DNA from: DATKKX01 sp035542775
Lineage (GTDB): Bacteria > Planctomycetota > Phycisphaerae > UBA1845 > UTPLA1
NCBI GenBank assembly: GCA_035542775.1
Contig: DATKKX010000375.1
Coordinates: forward strand, 1 to 21,759
Direction of reading: 5' to 3'
Length of the DNA stretch: 21,759 nt
Of the stretch, positions 1-7,574 are shown piece by piece. Position 1 is the stretch's first letter; the number at the start of each line of letters is the position of its first letter. The notes beneath the pieces were generated by a model. The model saw nothing but the letters and a program-made list of their open reading frames with translations, made no database searches and was not told the origin of the DNA. The translations under genes were made by a program, and so were the position numbers.

Positions 1-879
1 CTTCAGCGCCTTGACGTTGCCCATCGAATCCGGCCCCACCACCGCCGACAGTGCCGTCCAGTTCCCCAGGTCCATCCATTCCACCGGCATCTCGACAACC
101 AGCACGTTGGGGGCCTTCTCCATCACCGCGTAGTCGATGCTGATCTTCTTCAAGGCCGGATAGAGCTCGCGAGCCAGGTCCGCTCCCGACTGATCGTGCC
201 ATGCTTTCGCCAGCCGCTGGGTCACCGCCTGGGACTCCGGCAGATACTCCTTCAGCCGTTCCAGGATCGTTCCCGTTCGCCAGACGAACATCCCGCTGTT
301 CCAGTAGTAGTCACCCGAGGCGACATACTGCCGCGCTGTGTCCAGGTCCGGCTTCTCCTTGAAGCTCCGCACCTTCCACACGCCGGGGCCCGACGGCTCC
401 CCGCGCTGGACGTAGCCCATGCCCGTGTGCGGCTCGGTCGGTTTGATGCCGAAAGTGATGAGTGAGTCGCCGTGATCGGCCGCCGTGTCGAACCCCCGCC
501 GGATGGTCTCGGCAAACTTGTCCGCCGGCCGGATCAGATGGTCCGCGGTGAACACCCCCATAATCGTGTCGGGATCATTTTCGTGCAGGATCGACGCCGC
601 CAGCGCCACTGCGTTGGCCGTATCGCGGCCTACCGGCTCGCCGATGAAGTTCTCCGGCGGCAGCGTCGGCAGTTCGCCGGTCATCGCCGGAAGGTGCTGG
701 GCCAGGGCGATCACGTAAATGTCGCTGGGCGGGAAAACCAGTTGCAGGCGCTCCATCGCCTTGTAGATCAGGCTGCGCCCCTGGACGATCCGCAGTAGCT
801 GCTTGGGCCGGTTGCGCCGACTGAGCGGCCACAGCCTCGTGCCCGACCCGCCGGCCATGATGACAGCACACTTTCTCAC
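1..879 (-). CDS. manC: Mannose-1-phosphate guanylyltransferase, 3' end outside window
   Basis: Makes GDP-mannose from mannose-1-phosphate and GTP in the cytoplasm, supplying polysaccharide and glycan synthesis. About 293 residues are visible; the gene runs off the left edge, so the C-terminus is missing. The nucleotidyltransferase signature GGSGTRLWPLSR lies at residues 10-21, followed by FTADHLI, FKEKPD, YYWNSGMF, SIDYAVMEK and WMDLGNW, in the order expected for the family. The GTG at 879 is chosen because a GGAGG sits 7 bp upstream; a GTG at 885 is too close to it, and an ATG at 858 would cut into the N-terminal beta strand leading to the nucleotide loop. It lies 69 bp downstream of the helicase gene on the same strand, separated by a perfect palindrome, so co-transcription is uncertain. 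A GDP-glucose or other sugar pyrophosphorylase is less likely given the motifs. Confidence 0.93.
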   Translation of the reverse strand, partial: MRKCAVIMAGGSGTRLWPLSRRNRPKQLLRIVQGRSLIYKAMERLQLVFPPSDIYVIALAQHLPAMTGELPTLPPENFIGEPVGRDTANAVALAASILHENDPDTIMGVFTADHLIRPADKFAETIRRGFDTAADHGDSLITFGIKPTEPHTGMGYVQRGEPSGPGVWKVRSFKEKPDLDTARQYVASGDYYWNSGMFVWRTGTILERLKEYLPESQAVTQRLAKAWHDQSGADLARELYPALKKISIDYAVMEKAPNVLVVEMPVEWMDLGNWTALSAVVGPDSMGNVKALK

Positions 880-910
880 GTACACGCCTCCACACGACGA
901 ATGTGGGTGG

Positions 911-935
911 CACGGACAAACCCGGTTTGTCCGTG
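911..935. repeat. Perfect 12-bp palindrome between pcrA and manC
   Basis: The arms CACGGACAAACC and GGTTTGTCCGTG are exact reverse complements around one central base. The site sits in the 69-bp gap between the pcrA stop and the manC start. It could be an intrinsic terminator or attenuator stem, but neither strand has a following T-run, so a dispersed palindromic (REP-like) element is equally possible. Confidence 0.6.
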
Positions 936-948
936 TCTTCCCCTCCCA

Positions 949-3102
949 TCACTCCTCCACCACCACCAGCGGCGCATGCTCCAGCGCAAACTTCCTGCTG
1001 CCATAATCGTCGAAGAGCACACGAATGTAAATCGACCGCCCGATCTGTTCGAGCCCCAGGATGGTCCCCTCGCCATATTCCTCGTGCCGCACGCGACTGC
1101 CGACCGAAAACTCCGACAGCTCGTGCGGCAGATCGCCCTCGTACATCCGCCCGAGATGGGCCGTGCTCCGATCCCGCTCCTGGCGATACTCCTTCTCCTC
1201 GATCTCCTCGACCGGCAGCTCGCTCAAAAACCGCGAGGCCAACGTCCGCTCCGTCACGCCACGAATCATCCGATACCGCGCATGCGTCAACATCAGCCTC
1301 TTCCTGGCCCGCGTCATGCCGACAAAGCACAACCGTCGCTCTTCCTCCAGCTCATCATCATTGCCCTGCAGAGCCCGCCGGTGCGGCAGCATGCCCTCCT
1401 CCAGCCCGGCAATGAACACCACTGGAAACTCCAGCCCCTTCGCCGAATGCAGCGTCATCAGCGTGACCGCCCCGCCGGAGAGATTCACGGTGTCCACGTC
1501 GCTCACCAGGCTGATCTGGTGCAGCCAGTCTCCCAACGATCCCTCCGGGTTTTCAATGTCGTACTGCCGCGCCGCGGTGACCAGTTCCTCGACGTTGGCG
1601 AGCTGCTCATTGTCCACCGCATCCTCGCCGCGATACATCGCTTCCAGCCCTGAATCCCGCAACGTCGTCTCGACGACATTCCGCACCGGCCGCGACGGTA
1701 GGTCGCGCAGCTTCGCCAGCAGGTCGGCGAACGGCTTGATCTTCTTCGCCGCCGACTTCAACTCGCTGATGTCCCCCGCCCGCGCAACCGCCTCGCCCAG
1801 GCTGATGCCCTTCTCATGGGCGAAGAACCGCAGCCGCTCGACGGTCACCTTCCCGATTCCGCGCGGCGGCGTGTTCAGCGCCCGCATCACCGCCAGATCG
1901 TCCGCCGGGTTGATCACCGCCCGCAGGTACGCCAGCACGTCCTTGATTTCCTTCCGCCCGTAGAACTCCACACCCCGGGCGATCTGATACGGGATGTGTC
2001 CCCGTCGGAGATGGTCCTCCAGCACCCGCGTCATCGCGTTGATGCGATAGAAGATGGCGATGTCGGCCGCCTGCCCCCCGGCATCGAGATACTCCTGAAT
2101 CACCCCGGTGATCCGCGCCGCCTCGTCGCGCTCATCCTCGCACGACCACACCTGCACCGCTGCCCCCGGCTCGCCCTTGGTCCACAACTCCTTGTGCTTG
2201 CGGCGGACGTTGTGCCCGATCAGCGTTGACGCCGCCGAAAGGATCGCCCCCGTGCTGCGGAAATTCTGCTCCAGCCGAACCACCTTCGCGTCCGGGTAGT
2301 CGGCCTCGAAATCCAGGATGTTCTGGATGTCCGCTCCGCGCCAGGCATAGATCGACTGATCGGGGTCGCCCGTCGCGCAGATGTTCCGATGCGCCGAGGC
2401 CAGGGCCGCGGCGATCAGGTACTGGGCGTGGTTGGTGTCCTGATATTCGTCGATCAGCAGGTACCGAAACCGGTCGCACAGCTCCTCGCGGACCGCCTGA
2501 TGTTCGCCCAGCAGTCGGGCGACGTACAACAGCAGGTCGTCGAAGTCGCACCCGTTCTGCGCCGTGAGCAGCGTTTGGTACTGCTCGTAGATCCGGGCCA
2601 TGGTCCGCTCGGTGAAATCAGTCGCCGCTTCCGCGAACTCCGCCGGCCCCTGCATGTGGTTCTTGGCCGTGCTGATGACCGCCTCCACGGCGCTGGGCCG
2701 CCAATTTTCGGTCTGCAGATCGCACGCGACGACGGCCTCGCGGATCAGCGAGCGGCGATCCGATTCATCGAAGATGCTGAAGCCCGGCTTGATCCCGATG
2801 ATCTGCCCATACTCGCGAAGCAGTCGGGCACACAGCGAGTGAAACGTGCAAACGAGCATCCGCCCGCCCACGCCCAGGGCCTGGATGCGATCCCGCATCT
2901 CCCCCGCCGCCTTGTTGGTGAAGGTGATGGCCAGCACCTGATCCGGCCGAGCCACCGTCGCCGCGATGTACGCCGCCCGGTGCGTGATGACCCGCGTCTT
3001 CCCCGACCCCGCCCCAGCCAGCACGAGGAGCGGGCCGTTTACGTGCAGCACCGCCTCGCGCTGCGGTTCGGTCAATCTCGCCAGAAGGTCATTCGCGAAC
3101 AT
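949..3102 (-). CDS. pcrA: UvrD/PcrA-type ATP-dependent DNA helicase
   Basis: A superfamily 1A 3'-5' DNA helicase for repair, replication restart and transcription-coupled repair. The 717 residues carry the full motif set: Walker A GAGSGKT at residues 30-36, Walker B LLIDEYQDTN, motif III GDPDQSIYAWRGAD, motif IV QNFRST, motif V TLHSAKGLEFPVVF and motif VI FVGMTRARKRL. Length is usual for PcrA/UvrD. The C-terminal segment, beginning GSRVRHEEYGEGTI, matches the Tudor-like tail by which PcrA/UvrD contacts RNA polymerase, which favours PcrA/UvrD over Rep. The ATG at 3102 has no clear ribosome binding site, but a promoter-like pair just upstream would start transcription almost at this ATG. It is the first gene of a minus-strand pair with manC. 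Confidence 0.96.
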   Translation of the reverse strand: MFANDLLARLTEPQREAVLHVNGPLLVLAGAGSGKTRVITHRAAYIAATVARPDQVLAITFTNKAAGEMRDRIQALGVGGRMLVCTFHSLCARLLREYGQIIGIKPGFSIFDESDRRSLIREAVVACDLQTENWRPSAVEAVISTAKNHMQGPAEFAEAATDFTERTMARIYEQYQTLLTAQNGCDFDDLLLYVARLLGEHQAVREELCDRFRYLLIDEYQDTNHAQYLIAAALASAHRNICATGDPDQSIYAWRGADIQNILDFEADYPDAKVVRLEQNFRSTGAILSAASTLIGHNVRRKHKELWTKGEPGAAVQVWSCEDERDEAARITGVIQEYLDAGGQAADIAIFYRINAMTRVLEDHLRRGHIPYQIARGVEFYGRKEIKDVLAYLRAVINPADDLAVMRALNTPPRGIGKVTVERLRFFAHEKGISLGEAVARAGDISELKSAAKKIKPFADLLAKLRDLPSRPVRNVVETTLRDSGLEAMYRGEDAVDNEQLANVEELVTAARQYDIENPEGSLGDWLHQISLVSDVDTVNLSGGAVTLMTLHSAKGLEFPVVFIAGLEEGMLPHRRALQGNDDELEEERRLCFVGMTRARKRLMLTHARYRMIRGVTERTLASRFLSELPVEEIEEKEYRQERDRSTAHLGRMYEGDLPHELSEFSVGSRVRHEEYGEGTILGLEQIGRSIYIRVLFDDYGSRKFALEHAPLVVVEE

Positions 3103-3109
3103 CAGATTA

Positions 3110-3138
3110 TGTATAGGTCATCCCCGCGAACGTGTCCA
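3110..3138 (-). promoter_or_regulatory. Candidate promoter of pcrA, near-leaderless
   Basis: Read on the minus strand, a -35-like TGGACA (3138-3133) and a -10-like TATACA (3115-3110) are 17 bp apart. The expected start point, about 7 bp past the -10, falls on or next to the ATG at 3102. With no Shine-Dalgarno there, this suggests a leaderless mRNA. The match is moderate (5/6 and 4/6). Confidence 0.4.
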
Positions 3139-3166
3139 TTTCGGCGGCTTGCCGTGGCGAACCGAT

Positions 3167-3187
3167 GATCAGAGCCCGAGCGGCAGG
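3167..3187 (+). repeat. Degenerate intergenic repeat, copy 1
   Basis: Begins GATCAGAGCCCGAGCGGCAG. It shares its first 13 bases with the inverted copy at 3563-3584 and is related to the copy at 3201-3223. Confidence 0.45.
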
Positions 3188-3200
3188 GAGGGGCATGCGC

Positions 3201-3223
3201 GATCAGCACCCGAAGCTTGCCCT
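3201..3223 (+). repeat. Degenerate intergenic repeat, copy 2
   Basis: Reads GATCAGCACCCGAAGCTTGC then CCT. Its second half, CCCGAAGCTTGCC, is identical to the inverted copy at 3563-3584. Confidence 0.45.
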
Positions 3224-3318
3224 GAGGTTCCGTGAGCCGTTCCGGCGGCGGCATGATTTTCTGAATCCAGCGTCTGCGGAACGTGAGGGAGCCCAAGGCC
3301 GGCGGGAGGAAGGGCTCG

Positions 3319-3340
3319 CGCAGAGGCGCGGAGACGCAGA
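3319..3340. repeat. Purine-rich low-complexity repeat of the GCAGAGGCGCGGAGACGCAG type
   Basis: A quasi-periodic run of GCAGAG, GCGGAGA and CGCAGAG units. From memory, this kind of sequence recurs between genes in many bacterial genomes and is often mistranslated as peptides containing VSAPLREPF; the minus strand here gives exactly that. It is not coding. Confidence 0.5.
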
Positions 3341-3562
3341 GAGGGGGCGAGGAAGAGGATAACAGATGAAACGGGCGCGGTGTTTCGCGGGTCGAGGCAG
3401 GGCGTGGGGCGATCTGCATCCTGATCAGGCCGGGCGGCTTGCCCGCCGCGTGCGGCCGTCGAGGCTCATGATGGTGCAGGCTTGCCCGTCATTGGGCGTC
3501 CGAGTCGGCTGGGCTGGACAATCAGTAGTGACCCCCTTTCTCTCTCGCTCCTGCCCGCCACA

Positions 3563-3584
3563 GCGGCAAGCTTCGGGCTCTGAT
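3563..3584 (-). repeat. Degenerate intergenic repeat, copy 3, inverted
   Basis: On the minus strand it reads GATCAGAGCCCGAAGCTTGC then CGC, combining the left half of copy 1 with the right half of copy 2. This suggests one repeat family whose copies have diverged. Confidence 0.45.
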
Positions 3585-3732
3585 CGGGCACGATGGCCCC
3601 CACATTGGCTCAAGCGCATGATCTGGCTGGGTCTGGTGCGAGCTTGCGATTGACGCGGGTCCGGCTTTCGGCGCTGGTCCGGCGCTCGAGGCGGGCTGGG
3701 TCAACTGGAAAGGGGGGCGGGGGCGCGATATA

Positions 3733-5112
3733 ATGCCCGGGTCCGTGTCCGAAACAGCTTTCATCCTGATTGTCGAAGACGAACGCTCACATGGCGAGGC
3801 CGTCAAGGAAGGCCTGGAGCGGACGGGGCATGCTTGTCGGCTGGTGGAGTCGGGGGATGAGGCGGTGGCTTCGATGCAACAGCGCGTACCGCATGTCGTC
3901 GTCACTGACTACCGGCTGGGCGGGGCGATGAACGGGATGGACGTGCTGAAGGCCGCCCGACGGGTGAGCCAGTGGACGCAGGGGATTCTGATCACGGCGC
4001 ACGGGGACGAGAAGCTGGCCCGCGACGCGATCATCGAGGGTGGGGCGTTCGATTACCTGACCAAGCCGCTGGACCTGGAGAACCTTCGCGAGACCGTCAA
4101 CCGGGCGGCGAGGAAGGCGGTCACGGAGCGCGAAAATCAGCACATGCGGGAGCAGCTTCGGGAGGCGGCCTCGTTCGAGGGCATCATCGCGGTGAGCAGC
4201 GCCATGCGCGGCGTTCTCGATCGGGTTCGCCGGCTGGCCCGCACCAAGCTGACGGTGCTGATCTACGGCGAGTCGGGCACCGGCAAAGAGCTCATCGCCC
4301 AGGCCATTCACCGCAACTCCGACCGGCGGAACAAGCCGTGGATGCCGGTCAATTGCGCGGGGATCTCCGAGGGGATTCTGGAATCGGAGCTGTTCGGCCA
4401 CCTCAAGGGTGCGTTCACCAACGCCCACGCCGACCGTCGCGGTCTTTTCGAGGAGGCCGACGGTGGGACCGTCTTCCTGGACGAGATCGGTGACATGCCG
4501 TTCGCCATGCAGGCCAAGCTGCTGCGGGTGCTTGAGAACGGCGAGATCGTCCGCGTGGGCTCGAACAAGCCGATTCGCGTCGATGTGCGCGTGGTCGCCG
4601 CCACGAACCGGGATTTGAAGCAGGCCGTGGCCGAGAAGCAGTTTCGCGAGGACCTTTTTTTCCGGATCAACCAAGCGGACATCAACCTGCTGCCGTTGCG
4701 CGACCGCCGCGACGACATCCCGCCGCTGATCTACCATTTCATTCAGCAGGCCAACGCGCTGCATCACAAGAACATCAAGACGGTGACGCCCGAGACGCTC
4801 CGGCTGCTGCACAACTATCGCTGGCCCGGCAACGTCCGCGAGCTGCAGAACGTCATCAATCAGATGGTCGTCTTCTCCGAAGGCGACACGCTCACCGCCG
4901 ACGACATCCCGGCGACGCCGCCGATCCGCGCCACCACCGATATCGTGCCGTTCGCCCCGCGGGCGATGAACCTCACGCTGGAAGAGCTGACCAAGACCGC
5001 CATTCAGCTTGCCCTGGCGCAGCACGGCGGCAACCGCGAGAAGGCGGCCAAGCAGCTCGGCATCGGGGCGAGGACGCTGTACCGAAAGATCAAAGAGTAC
5101 GGATTGCAGTAA
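3733..5112 (+). CDS. Sigma-54-dependent response regulator, NtrC/AtoC type
   Basis: A 459-residue activator of sigma-54 RNA polymerase with the classic three-part layout. Receiver domain: residues 10-125, acidic pair E15/D16, phospho-acceptor D59 in VVVTDYRL, lysine in YLTKPL. AAA+ domain: about 150-385, Walker A GESGTGKE at 179-186, Walker B GTVFLDEIGDMP, and RWPGNVREL. The C-terminal Fis-type helix-turn-helix ends GARTLYRKIKEYGL. The sigma-54 contact loop reads GAFTNA (226-231) rather than GAFTGA. No histidine kinase gene adjoins, so its partner must be elsewhere. ATG 3733 is the longest start, but TATAAT overlaps it and there is no clear ribosome binding site; GTG 3745 would leave the receiver intact and could be the true, near-leaderless start. 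ribD follows after 12 bp, probably in the same operon. Confidence 0.93.
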   Translation: MPGSVSETAFILIVEDERSHGEAVKEGLERTGHACRLVESGDEAVASMQQRVPHVVVTDYRLGGAMNGMDVLKAARRVSQWTQGILITAHGDEKLARDAIIEGGAFDYLTKPLDLENLRETVNRAARKAVTERENQHMREQLREAASFEGIIAVSSAMRGVLDRVRRLARTKLTVLIYGESGTGKELIAQAIHRNSDRRNKPWMPVNCAGISEGILESELFGHLKGAFTNAHADRRGLFEEADGGTVFLDEIGDMPFAMQAKLLRVLENGEIVRVGSNKPIRVDVRVVAATNRDLKQAVAEKQFREDLFFRINQADINLLPLRDRRDDIPPLIYHFIQQANALHHKNIKTVTPETLRLLHNYRWPGNVRELQNVINQMVVFSEGDTLTADDIPATPPIRATTDIVPFAPRAMNLTLEELTKTAIQLALAQHGGNREKAAKQLGIGARTLYRKIKEYGLQ

Positions 5113-5124
5113 ACGACACCGGCC

Positions 5125-6264
5125 ATGCCCCGCTGGACTTCCAAAGATCGTCAATACATGTGTCTGGCGCTTGAGTTGGCGCGCCGCGGCGAGGGTTTCG
5201 TCGAGCCGAATCCGATGGTCGGCTGCGTTATCGTGGAGCATGGCCGGATCGTCGGGCGGGGTTATCACAAGAGATTCGGCGGGCCGCACGCCGAGGTCTT
5301 CGCCCTTCGCGATGCCGGTTCGCGAGCGAGGGGAGCTGTCGCTTACGTCACGCTCGAACCGTGCAGTCATTTCGGCAAGACGCCGCCATGCACTGACGCG
5401 CTGATTGCAGCAAGGGTCAAGCGTGTCGTAGCGGCGATGAGGGACCCCAATCCGCTGGTGGCGGGCAAGGGCTTCCGGCGGTTGCGCGCTGCGGGCATTC
5501 GAGTCGACGTGGGCCTTCTCGGTGGCGAGGCCCTGGATCTGAACGCACCGTTCGTGACATTTCATTGCCAGCGGCGACCGTATGTCATCCTGAAGTGGGC
5601 GCAGTCGATCGACGGCAAGATCGCCACGCGGACGGGGGATTCGAAATGGATCACCTCGGTAGAGAGCCGCACCGAGGCGCACAAGCTCCGAGCGCGAGTC
5701 GATGCAGTGGTGGTCGGGGTGAACACGGTCCTGGCCGATGATCCCGAGCTGACGGCCCGGCTGGTCGCGCCCAAGCGCGTCGCCGCCCGGATCGTTCTCG
5801 ACGCGCGGCTCCGAACGCCCCTCGACTCCAAGCTGGTTCGCACCGCCGACGACATTCCCACGATCATCGTGACCCGCCCTCACATGGCATCGGGGGCAAG
5901 GCGCTCGCGACTCGTCAAGGCGGGGTGTCAAATCGTCGAAATCCCGGCAGATGCGTCCGGTATTAAGCTTCGCCGTTTACTGACGGAACTCCATGCCCGG
6001 CAAATGACCAACATCCTGGTCGAAGGGGGCGGGACCACGCTTGGCGCGTTCCTGGAGCAGGATGCCGCCGACGAGGCCCGGGTATTTGTGGCTCCCGTGC
6101 TGATCGGCGGCGAAGGCGCCCCCGGCCCGTTGCGCAACAGGGGCCCGGCGGTAATGCGGGAATTGCCGAAAACGAGCCTGGTCAATATCGCCCATCACGG
6201 GCCGGATCTCTGCTATACTATTCGATTTGGGGAGTCGTATCGGAGGGGGTCAAGGTTCCCTTGA
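5125..6264 (+). CDS. ribD: Bifunctional riboflavin deaminase/reductase RibD
   Basis: Catalyses the second and third steps of riboflavin synthesis: deamination of the GTP-derived diaminopyrimidine, then NADPH-dependent reduction of the ribose. The 379 residues match the fused family length. Deaminase domain (1-145): zinc ligands H55 in GPHAEV, and C80 and C89 in EPCSHFGKTPPC, with catalytic E57. Reductase domain (from about 150): ILKWAQSIDGKIA, VGVNTVLADDPELT and VEGGGTTLGAFL. It starts 12 bp after the response-regulator stop, with no strong Shine-Dalgarno, so translational coupling is likely. No other rib gene is in view, so the pathway is not clustered here. A TATACT at 6214-6219 inside its 3' end might help drive the next gene, but no matching -35 was seen. 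Confidence 0.95.
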   Translation: MPRWTSKDRQYMCLALELARRGEGFVEPNPMVGCVIVEHGRIVGRGYHKRFGGPHAEVFALRDAGSRARGAVAYVTLEPCSHFGKTPPCTDALIAARVKRVVAAMRDPNPLVAGKGFRRLRAAGIRVDVGLLGGEALDLNAPFVTFHCQRRPYVILKWAQSIDGKIATRTGDSKWITSVESRTEAHKLRARVDAVVVGVNTVLADDPELTARLVAPKRVAARIVLDARLRTPLDSKLVRTADDIPTIIVTRPHMASGARRSRLVKAGCQIVEIPADASGIKLRRLLTELHARQMTNILVEGGGTTLGAFLEQDAADEARVFVAPVLIGGEGAPGPLRNRGPAVMRELPKTSLVNIAHHGPDLCYTIRFGESYRRGSRFP

Positions 6265-6290
6265 GCCGCCGGATTGTCGAGGTGTACGGA

Positions 6291-7574
6291 ATGACCAGAT
6301 TGCACTCTGTGTTTTTCGTTGCGAGCGTCCTGTCCTTTGTCCCGGTTTTGATCGCGTGCGACCCGGGAACGCCGACGACCCCGCCCGATCCGGCCGAGAT
6401 CCTGAAGCAGGCCAACGCGGCCGCAGCGAAGCTGGCCAGCATTTCGTTTCAGGCGAAGTTCCAGGGGGACGGCGCCCTGGCCGCTCAGATTCCGAGCATG
6501 GACGGCAAGGTGCAGGCCAAGCGCGACTCGGCCGGCACTCAGCACCGATTTCGCGTGAGCGGCACAGTCGCCGGACAAGGCATTCCCGGTACGGCGCCGT
6601 TCGACCTGGCATTCGACGGCAAGACCCTCTACAGCGTGGAGCCCGGTCGCAGGGTGTTCACCAGCGGCCCGGTCGAAGAGGGCCTCAGCGTGGGCAATCC
6701 GCTCTTTCAACCCAGGTTCCTGCAGAACGCTCCTTTCGACGAAGAACTCAAGAACAGCGAACTCGAGTACCAGGGCGTGCAGGACGTGGAGGGCGTGGCC
6801 TGCGACGTCATCGGCGCCCGCATGAAGGGGCCGAAGGCCTCGGTGACAAAGCTGTTTCTGGGCAAGGAGGACCGCCTTTTGCGCCGCACTGAAATGATGG
6901 TCCAGCCGCCAAGCCCCGGCGGCGGTCCGTCCCCTGCCGGCGGGCGGATCATTTATACAGTGAGCGGGTTGGTTCAGAATCCGGATATCAAGGACGACAC
7001 ATTCCGCCTGGAGTGTCCCGCGGGATACCAACCGCAGCCTCTGCAGGCCAACCGCGGGCCGCAGGCCGCGAATCAAATGGCCGGCTCGCTCCCCACCGGC
7101 AGCCAGGCGCCCGATTGGGAGATGAAGACGTCCGACGGCAAGACGGTCTCGCTGAAGAGTCTTCGCGGCAAGGTCGTGGTGATGGATTTCTGGGCCACAT
7201 GGTGCGGGCCATGCAAGATGTCCATGCCCTCACTCCAGAAGCTTCACGAACGATTCAAGGATAAGCCGGTGGCGGTCTACGGCGTCAACTGCCGGGAGCG
7301 CTTCCCTGGCGCTGATCCGATGGGCTATATCAAGGAAAAGGGCTACACGTATCCTCAACTGGTCAATGGCGACAAGGCTGCTGAGGCTTACAAGGTCAAC
7401 GGCATCCCGGCCATCTTCATCATCGACCCGGAAGGCAAGGTGCTGTTCAGCGCCGCGGGATTCAACCCGGGGATGGAGGACGCCTTGGGGGACATCATCC
7501 AGAAGGCGATCACCAAGACCAGCAAAGTCGACGCCGAAACCGCCAAGCCCGCAGCGAGTCCCGGGGTTCCGTAA
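6291..7574 (+). CDS. TlpA-type thioredoxin lipoprotein with LolA-like N-terminal domain
   Basis: An exported thiol-disulfide oxidoreductase of 427 residues. ATG 6291 is chosen because a lipoprotein signal follows directly: hydrophobic residues 7-22, then LIAC with lipidated C23. An in-frame TTG at 6261 would add ten charged residues ahead of the signal. Residues about 30-235 form a domain resembling LolA/LppX-type carriers (inference from pattern). A Pro/Gly/Gln linker follows, then a TlpA/ResA thioredoxin domain from about 265 with WCGPC (C305, C308) and the cis-proline loop NGIPAIFIID. It starts 26 bp after ribD. Likely roles are reducing periplasmic cysteines or supporting cytochrome maturation. 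The final 187 bp overlap a convergent membrane-protein gene. Several family members carry such fusions, so the substrate cannot be named. Confidence 0.88.
   Translation: MTRLHSVFFVASVLSFVPVLIACDPGTPTTPPDPAEILKQANAAAAKLASISFQAKFQGDGALAAQIPSMDGKVQAKRDSAGTQHRFRVSGTVAGQGIPGTAPFDLAFDGKTLYSVEPGRRVFTSGPVEEGLSVGNPLFQPRFLQNAPFDEELKNSELEYQGVQDVEGVACDVIGARMKGPKASVTKLFLGKEDRLLRRTEMMVQPPSPGGGPSPAGGRIIYTVSGLVQNPDIKDDTFRLECPAGYQPQPLQANRGPQAANQMAGSLPTGSQAPDWEMKTSDGKTVSLKSLRGKVVVMDFWATWCGPCKMSMPSLQKLHERFKDKPVAVYGVNCRERFPGADPMGYIKEKGYTYPQLVNGDKAAEAYKVNGIPAIFIIDPEGKVLFSAAGFNPGMEDALGDIIQKAITKTSKVDAETAKPAASPGVP

Larger units (their letters stand above)
3103..3732. other. Gene-free stretch between divergent genes, with degenerate repeats
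   Basis: No convincing gene is seen on either strand. It carries the pcrA promoter candidate at its left end, three related copies of a GATCAG..CCCGA motif, and a purine-rich stretch of the CGCAGAGGCGCGGAGACGCAG type at 3319-3340. Small open frames here translate the repeats rather than a protein. A TATAAT at 3729-3734 overlaps the downstream regulator start. Confidence 0.6.

Noticed and set aside
575..1330. 251-codon minus-strand frame
   Set aside because: Overlaps manC and pcrA in a different frame on the same strand; composition typical of a shadow frame.
3102..3419. 105-codon frame containing VSAPLREPF
   Set aside because: Translation of a purine-rich intergenic repeat; not a protein.
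3787..5931. 714-codon minus-strand open frame
   Set aside because: Lies wholly opposite the response regulator and ribD, both strongly supported by motifs. Its protein is Arg/His/Gly-rich with no domain; long antisense frames are expected in GC-rich genes.
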